The notes under the pieces are model-generated. The model did not search any database, had not been told where the DNA came from, and saw only the letters and a program-made list of their open reading frames with translations. DNA of 64,000 bases from Phlebiopsis flavidoalba (Eukaryota; Basidiomycota; Agaricomycetes; Polyporales; Phanerochaetaceae), in NCBI GenBank assembly GCA_035772785.1, contig JAOCPU010000045.1, forward strand, positions 243,872 through 307,871, read 5' to 3'. This document shows, piece after piece, positions 1 to 12,332 of this stretch (the stretch's first letter is position 1; each line of letters starts with the position of its first letter). The position numbers and the translations under genes were made by a program.

Positions 1-500
1 GTTTCTCTTCCTTGTGTGCGCGGCTGTTGGTGGCCGCCGCGCCATCGCGAGCGCAACGGACATGGGGCAGCATCGGCCCGCTGATGCGCCTGTCATGCCC
101 TTCGAACATAGTCTGGATATGGCAAGTGCATTGACAGGAAGAGAGCTACGGTGGCACCGCGCCCGATTAAGGCAAACACGCTCGGTTTGCCCGTGGCTGA
201 ATATCGCTCCTGCACATCAACAAAGCCGAACCTGTTTTGCGGTGGTACTCTGTCCTGTTTTTCTCTTGAGCCACACACGGGCTCTCATCTTGCTCACCTA
301 CCACGACCTTTCCCACCTGCAACATCTGGTCTCGTGCGTGGTGGGAGCGATAGGGCTTGGTACGTCGACGTATATCTACCCGCTGAATTGGCTCATAGAC
401 GAGCGCGTGGACAGCATAGAGCCTCACTCTGGTTTCTTTGAATGTTCGGTCATTTTTCACCTCATCCCTAAGGAACTTTTGTCTACAAAATTGCGTCGCT
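1..500. other. 5' flank, no gene recognised
   Basis: Several overlapping open frames exist on both strands but none has a family motif or a convincing codon pattern. The stretch is probably the promoter and 5' UTR of the zinc-finger gene that starts at 501. Confidence 0.4.
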
Positions 501-2506
501 ATGGTGCGCACCGCCAAGGGTTCAGCACCGCGGAAAAGGAAGATCGTATGCTCGCCGGTGCATCGGCAAGGTGCACGCTCGCCGTTCCTCGCAAGCGCCA
601 GTAAAACATTGGACGAATCCACCGACGAGGATGAGGAGGTCCCAAAATCTATGTTACATACATACCGTCTCGGTATGGAGTCTTTCCATCCTACGGGCCC
701 CTTGGAAATGTACGAGCACGTCTTTCCGGTCTTTTACTTACGAAAACTGCGGCCCAGAGCTTGCGCGGCCAAAGACTACACAAAAGAAGAAGAAGAAGCC
801 ACCACAGGAACGTGTTCGCAAGCGCAAAGCTGCAACGAGGCCTCAGACCCCCGAGCTACCCGAAGTCTTGGTAACACCTGTAGAGCCAGCACTGGAGCCG
901 CACCCCGTGGCGTGCCGTGTACCAGAGCACTATCGGCACCCACCTGGCACCCTGCACATGTCCGACGCTCTCATCGATCCTGGAAGGTTAGGCCCCAGCT
1001 CTCCACCGTGGCACTGCGGCTTTTCTCTAGATGCGCTCGACGCGCACGCTCGGCCGCTCTCTCCTACCTCGCTCGCGACCTCTCGTCGATCAAGCCTCTG
1101 CACTGAGACGGACGTATCTAGCTCCCGAGGGGCGTCGCCGTCAGCTTCTTCGTCCCAGGACAGCGCGCTGTCCTCGTCTGGCTTCTCGCGGTCGTCGGCA
1201 CTCTATGACCGCCCCATGCATTCTTCTCGAACCCCATGTATCCTGGACCAGACCACAGTGTGCACCTGACCACACACGTCCAGCTTCCCGGCTTCTATGT
1301 GCATCAACATCATTATTTTTTTCCTCCTCCTTTATGCAGAGCTTCGTCATCCGGCTTCACTCGGTTATCCCGACCTCCAAAGTTTCCATGTTCCTCTGCA
1401 CCCACCTCATCACTTGAGCGCACGATATGAAGCACACCCCAACAGGATCGTTCGTCCCATGTCGCCGGAAGCGACTGGCAGCCACTTCGTCCACGAGGCT
1501 CCAGGTTTCAATCATCCTCCGCCCGCGGTCCATCCTGGGGCGCCGCACTTTGCTCGCCACGTACATCCTGGAAGTTCGCTGTACCATGCCCCCGCATTCC
1601 ATTTTCCTGGACCGCCTATGCACTCCCTGCATGGACACCATGTACCTTTGGACCACCCTGGTCTTCGCCCACGTTCTGCCTTCAACCGGGTCGACGAACT
1701 TCTTCTCTCACTGCCGACACTGCCCGTGCCCAACGCCACGGTACTAAGCCCCTCTCAGGCCCACAGACGAACACCACACAGTTCCCCGACCTACGCTCGA
1801 GCCTCTCGTCTTGCCTCCCAGGTCTGCGCTCCCCATCTCAATGGCGCCCCCTCCCTCGCCGCCCGAGCTGTCCCCCGAGACGCTCCGCGCGATGACCTGG
1901 ACCTCGCACTTTGACGCGCTCGGGCGGCGCGGGCGCAAGAAGCTGCGCTCGAAAAAGGCGCGGGCGGCGCGCCAGCGCGAGGTGCGCGCGGAGCCGGACG
2001 CGCACGCGTGCCCGCTGTGCGAGCGGACGTTCGAGCGGCGCAACGGGCTCGCGATCCACCTGAAGTGGCACTACCGCGAACGCGACGGTGAGGCTTCCCC
2101 ATCTCTTCCCTCACGCCGCTCTTACTGTCGGAAACAGAACACGACGCCCTCCCGCGCTCACAGGCCTCGGCATCGACCTCGGGCCCGACAACTTTACGAA
2201 GCCCAAGCCCGCGCCGACGCTCGAGCAGCCGCCGCCGCAGGAGGCCCCCCGCGACGCCCGAGCTCGCGCACTCGCCGCCGCCCCCGCCGCGCGCCGTCTC
2301 GGACCCGTGTCTCAGCGCGCTCTCAGCGAGCAGCAGCACGAGCGGCGGCGGGTTTGCGGGGCCGATCACGCCGCTTGCGACCGCCGCCGGGGACGCCGCG
2401 CGAGGGCGCGTTTGGGTTGGGCTCGTGTGGGGCGGGGTTGGGGGTGTATCGTGTTAGGTCGGAGAGTCCGAGGGGGATGTGGGAGTTGTTTGGGTCGGAT
2501 GATTAG
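501..2506 (+). CDS. C2H2 zinc-finger protein, putative transcription factor (frameshifted)
   Basis: Likely nuclear DNA-binding protein. One classical C2H2 finger lies at about 2006-2070 (C-x2-C-x12-H-x3-H, reading CPLCERTFERRNGLAIHLKW then H). A basic RRGRKKLRSKKARAARQR stretch just before it could be a nuclear localisation signal. The start at 501 gives MVRTAKGSAPRKRK, another basic segment, followed by an acidic patch DESTDEDEE. The middle is rich in Ser, Pro and His, as expected for a disordered region. A GT-AG intron at 2088-2163 interrupts the coding sequence just after the finger. The coding signal changes frame near 650-780, 1240-1300, 1800, 2240 and 2400, so no single frame covers it. 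The C-terminus reads SPRGMWELFGSDD and stops at 2506. The finger is clear; the target genes are unknown. Confidence 0.72.
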
Positions 2507-3550
2507 TCCTTTTTTTTTCCAATGGTTGTTTCGGTTGTTTCGGCTCTCCTGGATCGCACAAGACTCGGTTTCTCTCTACGCATACGTGACTCTCATTTGC
2601 ATTCTCTGGACCATCCGCATTCAAGCAAGTCTTCGTGTCATACTTTCCAATACCCTCGCACGTTTCTTTTCTCGTCATACCGTTGCACGTAACGAAAAGC
2701 ATTGTCGTCTGTTCTAGTACTCTTTCTCCTTGTATACCGTCTCGTTTTGTAGCTGTATCATCATGTCACCGTCTCCGAAACCTCGATCAATGACTAGTTA
2801 GTGACCAGTGGTCAGTAACTGACTTGTCAAGTACCAGAAGTCCCGTCGCTCCGCTCCGGTGAGGTACTGTAGCTTACTCCACCACACACAACGCATTGAT
2901 TTGCAACTCACTCGCCCTGCACGCCGATTTACTGGACTCAGTGATTGCGTCATCATATTGGTTATGTTTCTTTGTTGACTCAAGTATAAGCTATGGACCA
3001 ATATCTGAAATTCGAACCTGGGCCCGAGGATACGCCTGCAATATAGTCTCCTCAACAGTACATTAATTATTGAGAATCGTCAACGCAATATCGAATAATA
3101 TATCTATACTTCGGATCGCCGAACAGAACACGGATGATTGCTGACGCTTAATAAATACATTACGTGTTTGTTGAAAATTAAGACACGACCTTCAGCCCAT
3201 CAACGCCACTTCCCCTCAGGCTCACGGTGGGATATGTGGTCCCAAGTCCGGAGGTTAGATGGCTCAAATGTGAGATATTCTTTCATCGCTAAGCGATACT
3301 ATGAGTGTCTCATTGTTTATCTCCTCCCAGACGTTTGCTCGGAACATAAGCGGGTCTGGAAGTACTTTTCTGAACCTGACTCGTCGTAGGTAGAAGGTGC
3401 GTAGTGTAGAAAAACTGAAGTACATGTCTCATTCTACAAAAAACACATGGACACAAGACCATATAACTGTTTGAACACGTACGCTCTAGCCGTTTAATAC
3501 CACATGACCATGACATGGTGTACACAGAGTAAGAACAAAAGGTTCGCAAC
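2507..3550. other. intergenic, no gene recognised
   Basis: AT-richer than its surroundings, with only short unrelated open frames. Around 2790-2830 there is a small cluster of GTGACC/GTCAGT words resembling the larger cluster at 4.86-5.18 kb. A GTTCGAA word near 3007 (minus strand) was considered as a tRNA B box and rejected. Confidence 0.4.
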
Positions 3551-4128
3551 TTATAATAGTCGATTAAGGACATTTCCGACTATATCAGCGTGGAGCCTGG
3601 AGCATGAAAACCACGCTTGTAGCGTCGTCCGATGCTTCTTACCCTCCTTGAACAACTTCAATGCATACACGAATGACACTTTTTCTTCTTGGGTCTCCAG
3701 ACAGAATGGGATGGTTGGTGGCCGCCTCAAGATGCAGACACACCCACGTGTGCTCTCCATGAGTCTCGTCGTGCGGATGCTGAGTGGACCTGCTGCTACT
3801 CGCGATTGACGCAGCATTGCTATCGGTGTTATGCAGAGACCATCGTACGATACGGTAGCATCCTTTGAAGTTGTAGTATTGGCGTTCCCCCATATTTTGT
3901 CCGCGTGAATACGGGCACCGGCTGTCCGACGTTTGCTACAACAAGCCGGATCTTTTGATAGACCCACACCGTCACGGGTGATGAGACTGATCCCTCATCG
4001 GTAGACGTGACGGTTGATCCAGAGGCGGAGGGTGGTTCAGAGATAGAAACGTGTGCAGCGACAACGTCCTCCCAGTCGTCTAAGAAGATCGTTGAGAAGA
4101 CCGTGGATTCCGTGGAGACTGGAAGCAT
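3551..4128 (-). CDS. possible protein-coding fragment, unrecognised
   Basis: Two overlapping minus-strand frames look protein-like. One begins MLPVSTESTVFSTIFLDDWE at 4128 and is Ser/Thr/Val-rich; the other runs from 3967 to 3551. They would need a frameshift or an intron to be one product. No domain is recognised and no flanking gene gives context. It could equally be chance open reading in noncoding DNA. Confidence 0.2.
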
Positions 4129-6215
4129 GGGGAGGACGAGTCAGGGGGACTGGCGAGGTGGGGGCTGTCAGTACGGGGGCGGCGCTCTCAACTACCCTGC
4201 GAGAGAGTTGCCACCGTCCTTCTGGGTCCTGAGCGTCTTGCCAGCGAGAGCATGCACGCCGTTCCAATATCAATCTGGCCGAACGCTACGCCTCTAGTGA
4301 GTTGTGCCAGATTACAGAATTTGATTAATACACGTTGACTGTTAGAAAAACGCTTTGACAATATCACCCCCTCCGGGGCTCCCCCCTCCCCTAACAGGAG
4401 CATTTTTGCGCCGTGTAGTCATGTTGAAGCCTCCCCATCACAAGAGTCTCGAAGATGTCGACTTTTCTACGTTTTTGTGAACAAGATTTCATCCACACTA
4501 AGTAGCCTTTACACGAAAACATGAGCTCACTCATTAGATTGCTCCAAATCCGATTCGATTGTGACAGATTCACCGGCTGAAAATTTCCCTGCTTACAGTA
4601 GTCAGTCAAGAACCTTACGGGCACTCAATACTTGAGGCCTGAGGACGCGTACCTTTTTGCAACGAGCTCCACACAAGACCTCAGCAGCTCATTGTGAGCC
4701 CTCTGCTAGTATGGTCTTCCAGATCTCTCGCCGTTGGCGAGAGGGGGAAGAAGGGATGTGTGACAGCCGCTTACCACTAGTACCAAGTACACGGACTACA
4801 TGCCGGCACTGGACTGCATATACTATGCGCTAAGAGCTGGCCAGGGAATAGGTCGTGCATCATGATCATACCATCAAGCATGGTTGATGAGTAGTCCGAG
4901 CTGTGACCCGCTCGGGCTACTATAGCTGGTGCCGTGGCTCATCAGTCACAGTAAGTGGCTATAGTAGCTAATTGCAGTCATAGTCCAGTCATCAAGTCCG
5001 GTGGTCTGAGTCAGCTACACGAATAGTCACAGGTCGATGGCTAGTTCCCAGTTCACAATTCAATAGCTTTGTCAGTCACAGACCGATGACAGTCAAGGTC
5101 ACAAGTCAAAAAAAACACTCAGTTCAAAGACCGATCATATGATCCTGGTCTAGTTGACCGATCAGCAATCAACCACAACGTGACAGGCTCCTGAGGAATC
5201 TCATCGGGCCTTCGCCAGCGTAGACACGACATGTTTCGAATACGACTCTGTGGCTGACTGGGCATGGGACATATATCCAATACTATATGGTCACAGATTA
5301 CACCCAATGATCAATGTGTCTCAACGCACACATTAGAAATCACGTAAATGCATTCCATTGCAAAGAGGTCATCCAGCCGGCGTACATAAGCAGGTAGCCC
5401 TGGACCATACAGTTTCTACATACTAGAGATGTGCGATAGAGTTCTGCCCGGGAGTCACGCCCGGGGATCAAGATGCCGAAAACAGGCCCGTAAGACCAAA
5501 TAATAGAGTAAAAAGGGAAAAATTGTCTTTGCTACGATACGAACGCAGCCAAACGCGCGCTGCCGCAGACCACCAGTCATTTGTTGGGCACCTGATGCGG
5601 GGCGGGTTGGGGAAACAGACGTAAAGGAGTCGTGTGGGGGTTACTAGTGACTGTAGTAGCGGCCTGACGAGGCGAGAAAAAAAGAGCGAAGGAATAGGAG
5701 AGATGTAGGGTAACGAGTCTGTGATTAAACATGTCCCATAGAATAGCGAGTTGTCGGGGCAGTCTAGTAGTAATGTAGGAAGTTGGAAGTGTACGAGTCG
5801 AACAATGGGGGGAAAGCGGGACCACAATGGCGAGGGAGCAGAGCAATGCGTGACGCCGACATCGTGTGCGTGCACAGAAGCAATCGAGCGTTTTGGGCAA
5901 GGGATACAGTGGGGGGCAATGTTGGTCGGCGATGGCTGGTCGTCAAGATCGGGAGAGGCGTCGCGTGGAGAAGAGCGTGCTGATATAGCATAGATAAGAT
6001 ACAGAGGGATTGCAGGTGCGGGTCTCGGAGAGCGCGTGCGGGCTGCGTGCGGGGCCGTCTACGGTGGTCGTGGCTGGTGCCATATGAGTGTTTCGCGGTC
6101 GTGAGATTAACATACGGAAGAAGGTGGCCTGAACACCATGATGGTGCGCATAGTTAGGATTTCGTGATGTGCGAAAAATGCGGAGATGTGCGGAACGTAC
6201 CGTGCGTAAGGGATA
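4129..6215. other. intergenic with a simple-motif region
   Basis: No convincing gene. It includes the GTCA-rich stretch at 4860-5180. The minus-strand frames at 5468-5900 are Leu/Pro/Ser-rich without any motif and may be transcribed noncoding sequence downstream of the terpene synthase. Confidence 0.35.
4860..5180. repeat. degenerate GTCA/AGTC-rich short-motif region
   Basis: Words such as AGTCACAG, CAGTCA, GTCACAAGTC and GACCGAT recur irregularly over about 300 bases (for example near 4935, 4975, 5022, 5070, 5085 and 5100). The order is not strictly periodic, so this is not a clean tandem array. It may be an old decayed satellite or a cluster of protein-binding words; the function is unknown. 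Confidence 0.35.
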
Positions 6216-7640
6216 TCATGAAGCGATATCGTGAGCCAGGAGCGCAATCGCATTAGATCTGCGTCTGTCTCCTGCGAGGGCTCGACGCGACGGGGGAGGA
6301 GTGGTCACAGTGCGTGTCTTCTTGACCTCCCGCCCGGTCTTTTCCAAAAAGTATCTTTCCGAATCAAAGGACCAGTGCAGACTGCCCACAATCCAATCTG
6401 CGAGGCCGTCCACGTAAAATGTTGAACCTGGCGTCATTTCGGGGCCCCAGGACAGGCAGGTTTGCTCGCTCAGCGACGAAGCGGTCGATGGATCTGCTGA
6501 CAGAGATCGCCGACAAAGTTGACGGCCGACTGAAGGTCGAGGCCTTCTTGTTGCATGACCACTACGATCATGTTGTGTGTATCACCTGCGGATCGAAGGA
6601 TAGCGTGAGTAACGAATGCAACAAACTGAATTTCGCGGGACCGGCAGGGGACGGCCATTTACCTTTCGATTGCTTCTTACGTTGTAAGAGAAGATGTGTC
6701 CTGCGCGTAAGCCGCGACGTCAGCTGGGGCTCCGTGGCGGGGAGAAAACGGATCGCAAAAGGACTTACGTTCGACCAAGTCACCAAATCGTTGGCGGCTT
6801 CGCCCAACGCGAGGATGGTGGGATGCTCCATAACCTCGTCGGGGAATATCCAGATTGTCACATGCGTACTCAATGAGTGCCCCATAGCACGGCTTGCATC
6901 CGCTGTGACGATGGCTCGGTTTAATACAGGATATTAATGATGGACATGGCCGATGGCCGTACCTCGTGTCGCAGCCCTGAGCATGATGTCGTAGGACTCG
7001 AGCTCCCGGTCAGGAACGACGCCTGCCTGACGGTCGAGTGCTTGCTGCGTTACGGCCTGTTGGAAAAAGACATAAAGTACTCCGCTGGTCTAGCCGGCTA
7101 AGGAAACGTTGACTGCATCCTCTCGGGGACCCTGTGCTGCAGTCACGATTGTACGTCTCCAGAAGCTGTCGGATGCTGTTCAGCATTGTCAGCGACGCGT
7201 GTAGGGCGCAGGGGCACTCACTCATGGGTCATCCTTCCAACACGAGTAACAGGACTTGGTACCGCTCCGGGAGCCAGAGGGTTGTTCATGATGTCACACC
7301 GGGACGTGCTACCATGGTGCCGCGGTGGTTCATGTCGTCGGAAATGTTGTCGTAGGTGGAAAGAGCCAGTTCATAAAGTCGCAGCACACCGCGCAGCTGG
7401 GGGAATGCCGCGTTGGGGTAGCACATGGCGGTGAGCTGACCTGCTTTGAGACCGTGAAACGCGTCCGCGCTTCTTTTGGCTGAGGTTGCCCCCCCGCGGA
7501 AAAGCCACCGCTTGCACTCGACCGTCGCTTGCTTGCGATGACGGTTATATTCCGGAGCGGGAAGGTGCAATGCGAGACGAGGTCTGGGATGGAGTATCTT
7601 GGAAGGAGACGAGGAGGAGGTGGTCTGCTGCTGCTGCATG
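6216..7640 (-). CDS. sesquiterpene synthase, Basidiomycota type (frameshifted)
   Basis: Class I terpene cyclase expected to cyclise farnesyl diphosphate to a sesquiterpene with Mg2+. Signals in minus-strand order: N-terminal PDLVSHCTFPLR (about 7580), KQATVECKRWLF (7520), the Asp-rich metal motif LDNISDDMNHRGT (about 7310-7356), AVTQQALDRQAGVVPD (about 7030-7070), DEVMEHPTILALGEAANDLV (6790-6850) leading into the second metal site split by an intron (6701-6768), then GDTHNMIVVVMQQEGLDLQS after the intron at 6586-6662, and finally YVDGLADWIVGSLHWSFDSE and GREVKKTRTVT (6290-6420). The pattern resembles the protoilludene-synthase-like clade from memory. At least ten small indels, mostly one extra base (for example in the C7 run at 7489-7495), break the frame while the residues remain well conserved. 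The product is unknown and no P450 or oxidase neighbour is visible. Confidence 0.85.
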
Positions 7641-7764
7641 GTGAAAGTTCGGTGCTCGCAGGGGGGGGGTGGGTGAGGATTAGAGATGAAAGCGAGAGAG
7701 TAGAGAATGAGAAGCCCTTAGTAGCCAGAGGGGATGGAGCGGCGAGGGGGTTCGCAGAGGATGG

Positions 7765-7771
7765 CTTTATA
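7765..7771 (-). promoter_or_regulatory. possible TATA box of the terpene synthase gene
   Basis: TATAAAG on the minus strand, about 125 bases upstream of the start codon at 7640. Position and orientation suit a core promoter; inference only. Confidence 0.35.
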
Positions 7772-10700
7772 GGCCGCCGTGCGAGTCGGGCGGGCATGTT
7801 CCGCCTGGCCGAAAGGGTCGGTGGGTAATAATAGGTTACTGTTGCAGGGTGTGGACGAGATGTAGGACTCTGTAAACGAAGCCCGATCGAGCCTATCATT
7901 CATGTCCCGCCCCGAAATGGCTGATCCCTCCCTTGTCCAAAACTACCTCCCGGGAAAAACCGTGTCACGCAGACGCGCGCCGCCCGCCGCTTTTTCCCTG
8001 TGTACATGGCACCGCCGCGCTGCTTTCGTTATGCTCGTCGGGGGCGACGACGACGTCCGGCGGGGTCGCGCCATGGCAGCTGTGGGCTCGCCTGTGCGCT
8101 GTGGGAGACACGGGCACGGTGGGAGGACCAGTTGGCGGTCCGTAACGTGGCCCTCGACTTCTTCGCGAATCACAGAGCCCCGACGGTCCACCGGCGCTCC
8201 TTCCTAATTTGGCAGGTCTAGTCGTTCTTCTCACGCCCATGAATCTGTCGAAGCCCCGCTGTGACACTCTCCTCTGTCCGCGGCGTCCACGTTCACGCTC
8301 GAGATCACACCCGCGCTCACAGCTTGCGCTCCGTGCCGAATTGCTCATTTGCCCTGCCGACGCGTCTTTATTGCTCGCGAACGACTCGATCCCAGTCTCT
8401 GCGTCTTACGCGTCCTCCGCATGTATCTTGGTTCAAAAACTTGCCCTCAGTCCCTCCAACCTTGCCTTACGTTTCTGCACGCACAGCCTCGCCCAAAACC
8501 TTCAGGGCTGCGTCTCCATGTTTCACTCCCCGTCTCTTTTCCTTCCACAGATTCTCAGACATGGCCAGTCGCCGCTGGGGGGCGCGTCTGCAGCGAGCCT
8601 GAATTTAACCCAGCGCAACGCGGCCCGCAGCGTTCGAATGATGCGGGAGCGCCAATCGCCTGCTGACCGGAACGCACCGCGCGCTCCGTCGTGCTACTCG
8701 AAACCATTCGCACGCGTGAAGAGTCGCCAAGCGATGGACAAGGCGGGAACGTGAGGCTTCTCGATTCCGAGAGGCGCGTCACTGCGTTCCACGTACTTCT
8801 ACGACAGAACCCAAGCCCTATAGTCAATCGTTCGTAAATCTTCGAAAACGCGGTGCGGTTTAGATTCTTGGCCGTCGGGATTTCGGCCTGGAGATTTCTG
8901 CGGGGAGCACTTGACGTATTCACTCCCGCCCGACCGGTCTGGTGTGTGCCGTGAATCCAGCCCTAAATGCCGACACGGAATATAGACCTCCGTAGACGAT
9001 CCGAAAACCGGCAGCAAAAACTATGAACCCAAAAAGAAAACGCAGCCGCTCTCGATGATTATGGCAGAGCGGTGGAATGAGGCAAATGAAAGGCAAGTTC
9101 CAGCAAGTTCTCATCTCTTCACCCATTCGTCCTCCGAACGCACGGCGCGCAGCAGCCAATGGCGCGCCTCCCGCGTTTGAAATGCCCGCTGCAGCGAATC
9201 AGACACGCTCCACCGGCGTAAAGCCTTGCAGCAGTGGCACCATTGCACGACGTTCGCCACAGGGCCACAGGAAGCAGATGCGTTCATATACCCCGCTGCG
9301 TCCCACCAATAAAAAAAAAACCCACAAAGCGGATACCGCTATGCCCGACGCGGGCCTATTGTCCTCGCAACGAGCGAGCTCCGAGGCGCGTGCGTTTCAC
9401 ACGGTGCCATCAGCTTTTAGACTCGTGCAGGGCCAAGACGCCGCCGCGCCCGCGCCGTTGCGCCCCCATAATCGGTCGCTGTGGCGCGTCGAATTTCGAA
9501 AATGGGATGTTTTTACTGCCTCCGAGGGGCCCGTGGCGCGTTCTCGTGCGCGTCGCACCGCAACACATCGCAGCGGCGTGCGACGAACACGTTAGCTCCC
9601 ACAGGGGGCGATCAGACTGCGATGCCTGGTGGTGGTGCAGTTGGGAATTGCACGAGTGGACCCAGCAAACTCGGTCCCGTGTGTTGCTGTGCCAGGGACA
9701 CAAAAATGAACGGCATCCGCGAGAGGTAATCGAGTTGCAATCTCCATACGGGGTGAAGAGGGCCACTCAGGCGCATTTTGAGACATCTCCATGGGACGGC
9801 GCCGGTTTGCTCGAGGCTGTTCCTTAAAGCGTGCCGGTCATTTTTGAGCTTGGCTATCCCCCCCCCGGCAGCTATGGAGAGCTTGCGACGCGCTTTGTGG
9901 ATTGTGCACCCGACATCGGGGGGGGCGGGGCCACTAATTTGTAACTCAAATTTGTGGGCGCATGCGAGATTTGACAAAATTGAATGCAGGGATGTCCGTC
10001 TCCGTTTTGCTCTCACGTGAAGCTTTCATTACCACACCACGGAACCGGCCGACGACGAGTTGACGTGCATTTGTGACTTAGGCCAGGGGTGGTTTGCCCA
10101 CAGTGGGATGGCGGAGATGACGCGTTGTGGCCAGATGATCAGATTTCCGGTTTGGATGGGCAGATTGCGAGTGCATTGCGATGAAATTTTAACGTTCGCG
10201 GGTCCGATGGGAGAGTTTCTAAGGTCCGTTGAAACGCGTGCACTGGAACTTGTGAGCTTAACCAGCGAAAGGAACGGAATCGTACCGCAAGATACGCAAC
10301 CGTTGCAGCGATTGCTGCGAGACTGAAACATGAAAAGTTTTGAGCTTGTTTTCTAAGCATGAACATTCGCGAGCCACAACACCACTCCAGCAGAATCTGT
10401 TCAAAACACTGAAGTCAAACTTAGATTACAAAACGGACAGTTGTGGCCAAAACTTAAACTCCTCCGTGCCAAATTATCCAGCCCACTTGGTAAAGCCCTC
10501 ATAACCTATCGGGTGCATCGAAAGCCCCGTAAGCATGAAACGTAATTCCCTGGCCCTCTTCTCATTTGTTATTGTAGTCACTCGACTGTGATCAACACCA
10601 CCACAGAGATAGACGAGCCCACTTACGGCGCATACACCCAGCAGTGCACGGCGCGCCCCCGCACCCATCAAAGCATAACGGCGGCGCGAGACGCTGCATG

Positions 10701-11015
10701 TATGTGCAGCGCGTTTTCCGGGCACCTTCGATCCACCGTTCGAATCGCACTTCCACCGTTCGCCTAGGCACACGTACGCTGCGATCGGACGCCGTAATGA
10801 TGAGCAGGTGGCGTGTTGGACGTACAGGGCGAGCGTGGAAATTGCGTGCGCGGGCGAGAGACACGTCCGTGTGTTGGTGTCGGCGTATGGTGGTGGGGGC
10901 GACCGCGCGTTTGGAGATGAATGCGGAGGATGGTGTGGTCGGAAGTGCGTTCCGGGTGGAAATGTTGTTCATTTCCTGGGGCTGTACGGTTGTGATATCA
11001 AGGTGGAAAGGTTTG
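7772..11015. other. long region without a recognised gene
   Basis: Many overlapping open frames appear on both strands (longest about 200 codons) but none contains a family motif, a stable codon pattern or a clear exon series. GC-rich sequence makes chance frames common. A CT-rich stretch with CTTCCACAG near 8545-8560 resembles a 3' splice site, so a short spliced transcript at 8.2-8.8 kb cannot be excluded. Confidence 0.35.
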
Positions 11016-11111
11016 ATACTACAACGGTCTTTGACATGACGCGTCAGCACACCGCATGGAGAAATACTACAACAACCTTGGACGTGACGCGACATCACAC
11101 CGCATAGAGGG
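11016..11111. repeat. two-copy 48-bp imperfect tandem repeat
   Basis: Units 11016-11063 and 11064-11111 both start ATACTACAAC and share GACATGACGCG/GACGTGACGCG and CACACCGCAT. They differ at several positions. No function is apparent. Confidence 0.7.
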
Positions 11112-11125
11112 TCATGAGAGAATCC

Positions 11126-12332
11126 TCAGAGCTGGTAGGATTTCGTGGGATAGCCTTGACAGATACGACGCAATTCACAACTTTGGACTGATACTTGTGA
11201 CATACCACTCAGATGAGCACTGATTATACCTAGAGAATTCACAGGTCCATGATTTTGCTCTCCTGATTCTCCATCTGGGATCCAAGATTCAGCCCGCAGT
11301 GAATAGTCAAACTCAAAACGGAACTTACCTCTCCCCCTGAAGCCCACGCTCTCCCCTCTTGACATCAGCAACCGCCCAGCACCCCGCCTTGCCCTCAATC
11401 CTCTCCTCCCACTGCTGCCTCCAAACCTGTTTTTCGACGGTTGCCCATCGACAGCCTGATGATACGGCGACTCGACAAGCGTGACAATGTTCCGCTTGTC
11501 TCTATCCATGAGCTCGCGCCAGACTCCTCGGGGCTGGTGGCTTTCGTACGGATTCACTGGCTCTGCGCGATTCGCTCTTGTGGCGCCGAGGTCCGGCATA
11601 CGATAACGAGCGACTTGAGCGCAGGCATGCTGTCCGTGCCCGAGGTGGCCGTTAGCGGATCGCGTCCACGGGGTCTATCGCGCGCGTGGAGGGTGGCGTG
11701 CAGCTCGTTTGAGAAGGACCACATGCGCCCTCGAGGAGCCGGAGGTGCGTGATGTTTCGCGAGCGCGAGGAATGAAGACCAGCGCCGTGTCGCATACATG
11801 ACGGACAAGAGTGTGGAGGTAGCGTCAGCAGCGAAGGGGTAAGGACCTGTCCGCGACCCCTGCTTCTGTAGAGGCCATCACCTCTGAGTGTCAGTCGGCG
11901 GCAAGCCAAATGAAAATACGCCGTTGCATTGTGAGCTCTTCGAGGCGCGGAAGGGGACCGCGCAGGATGCTACGCAAAGGGAGTAGAAATCTCGCGGGAG
12001 GAGCGTCGTAAGCGTGCACAGGGTGAGACCGATATAGTGGCATGATGATTTGCAGCACATCTTGCAGCTGAGAGGCCCTGTCCTTCTCCTCTCCCTGGGG
12101 AAAAAAACAAGATGTTCCACGCGACGATGGATAGGGGCTCGCTTCTTTACGATTTCGAGAAAGGCCGTCATCTTGTGTGCACCCAGGAGCGCGACGCTGT
12201 GGAGTTGAACGGGCAGGACGGCCTCACGGAAATACTTGCTCGTCTCAGAGAGAGCACATCCGGTATTGCGACCGCCATCAACGCAGGCCGACGCGAAGAT
12301 GCGTGTCCAAGTCTCAACAGCAAGCTATCCAT
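11126..12332 (-). CDS. F-box-like protein, tandem copy A (frameshifted)
   Basis: Putative substrate adaptor of an SCF ubiquitin ligase. The N-terminal segment (about 12120-12315) reads ETWTRIFASACVDGG, GCALSETSKYFREAVLPVQL and HSVALLGAHKMTAFLEIVKK, the same pattern as copy B. The start is the ATG at 12332 in context GCCACCATGG. Relative to copy B one base is missing just after the start (about 12318-12325), which throws the F-box out of frame with the ATG. Later conserved stretches include THLRLLEG (about 11740) and IVTLVESPYHQAVDGQPS (about 11440-11490). A GTAAGT 5' splice site near 11330 is followed by possible intron sequence, so the 3' limit is uncertain. The family is an expanded one in Agaricomycetes; the substrate is unknown. 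Confidence 0.6.

Noticed and set aside
2990..3060. GGTTCGAAT on the minus strand as a tRNA B box
   Set aside because: The flanking bases do not form a five-pair T stem, and no A box, anticodon arm or acceptor stem fits.
6216..7640. Terpene synthase as a true pseudogene
   Set aside because: Residues are conserved with few apparent substitutions and the same insertion pattern affects essential genes, so sequencing error is the simpler explanation.
8209..8754. 181-codon plus frame as a gene
   Set aside because: Low-complexity Ser/Arg/Leu translation, no motif, and overlapping frames of similar length on both strands.
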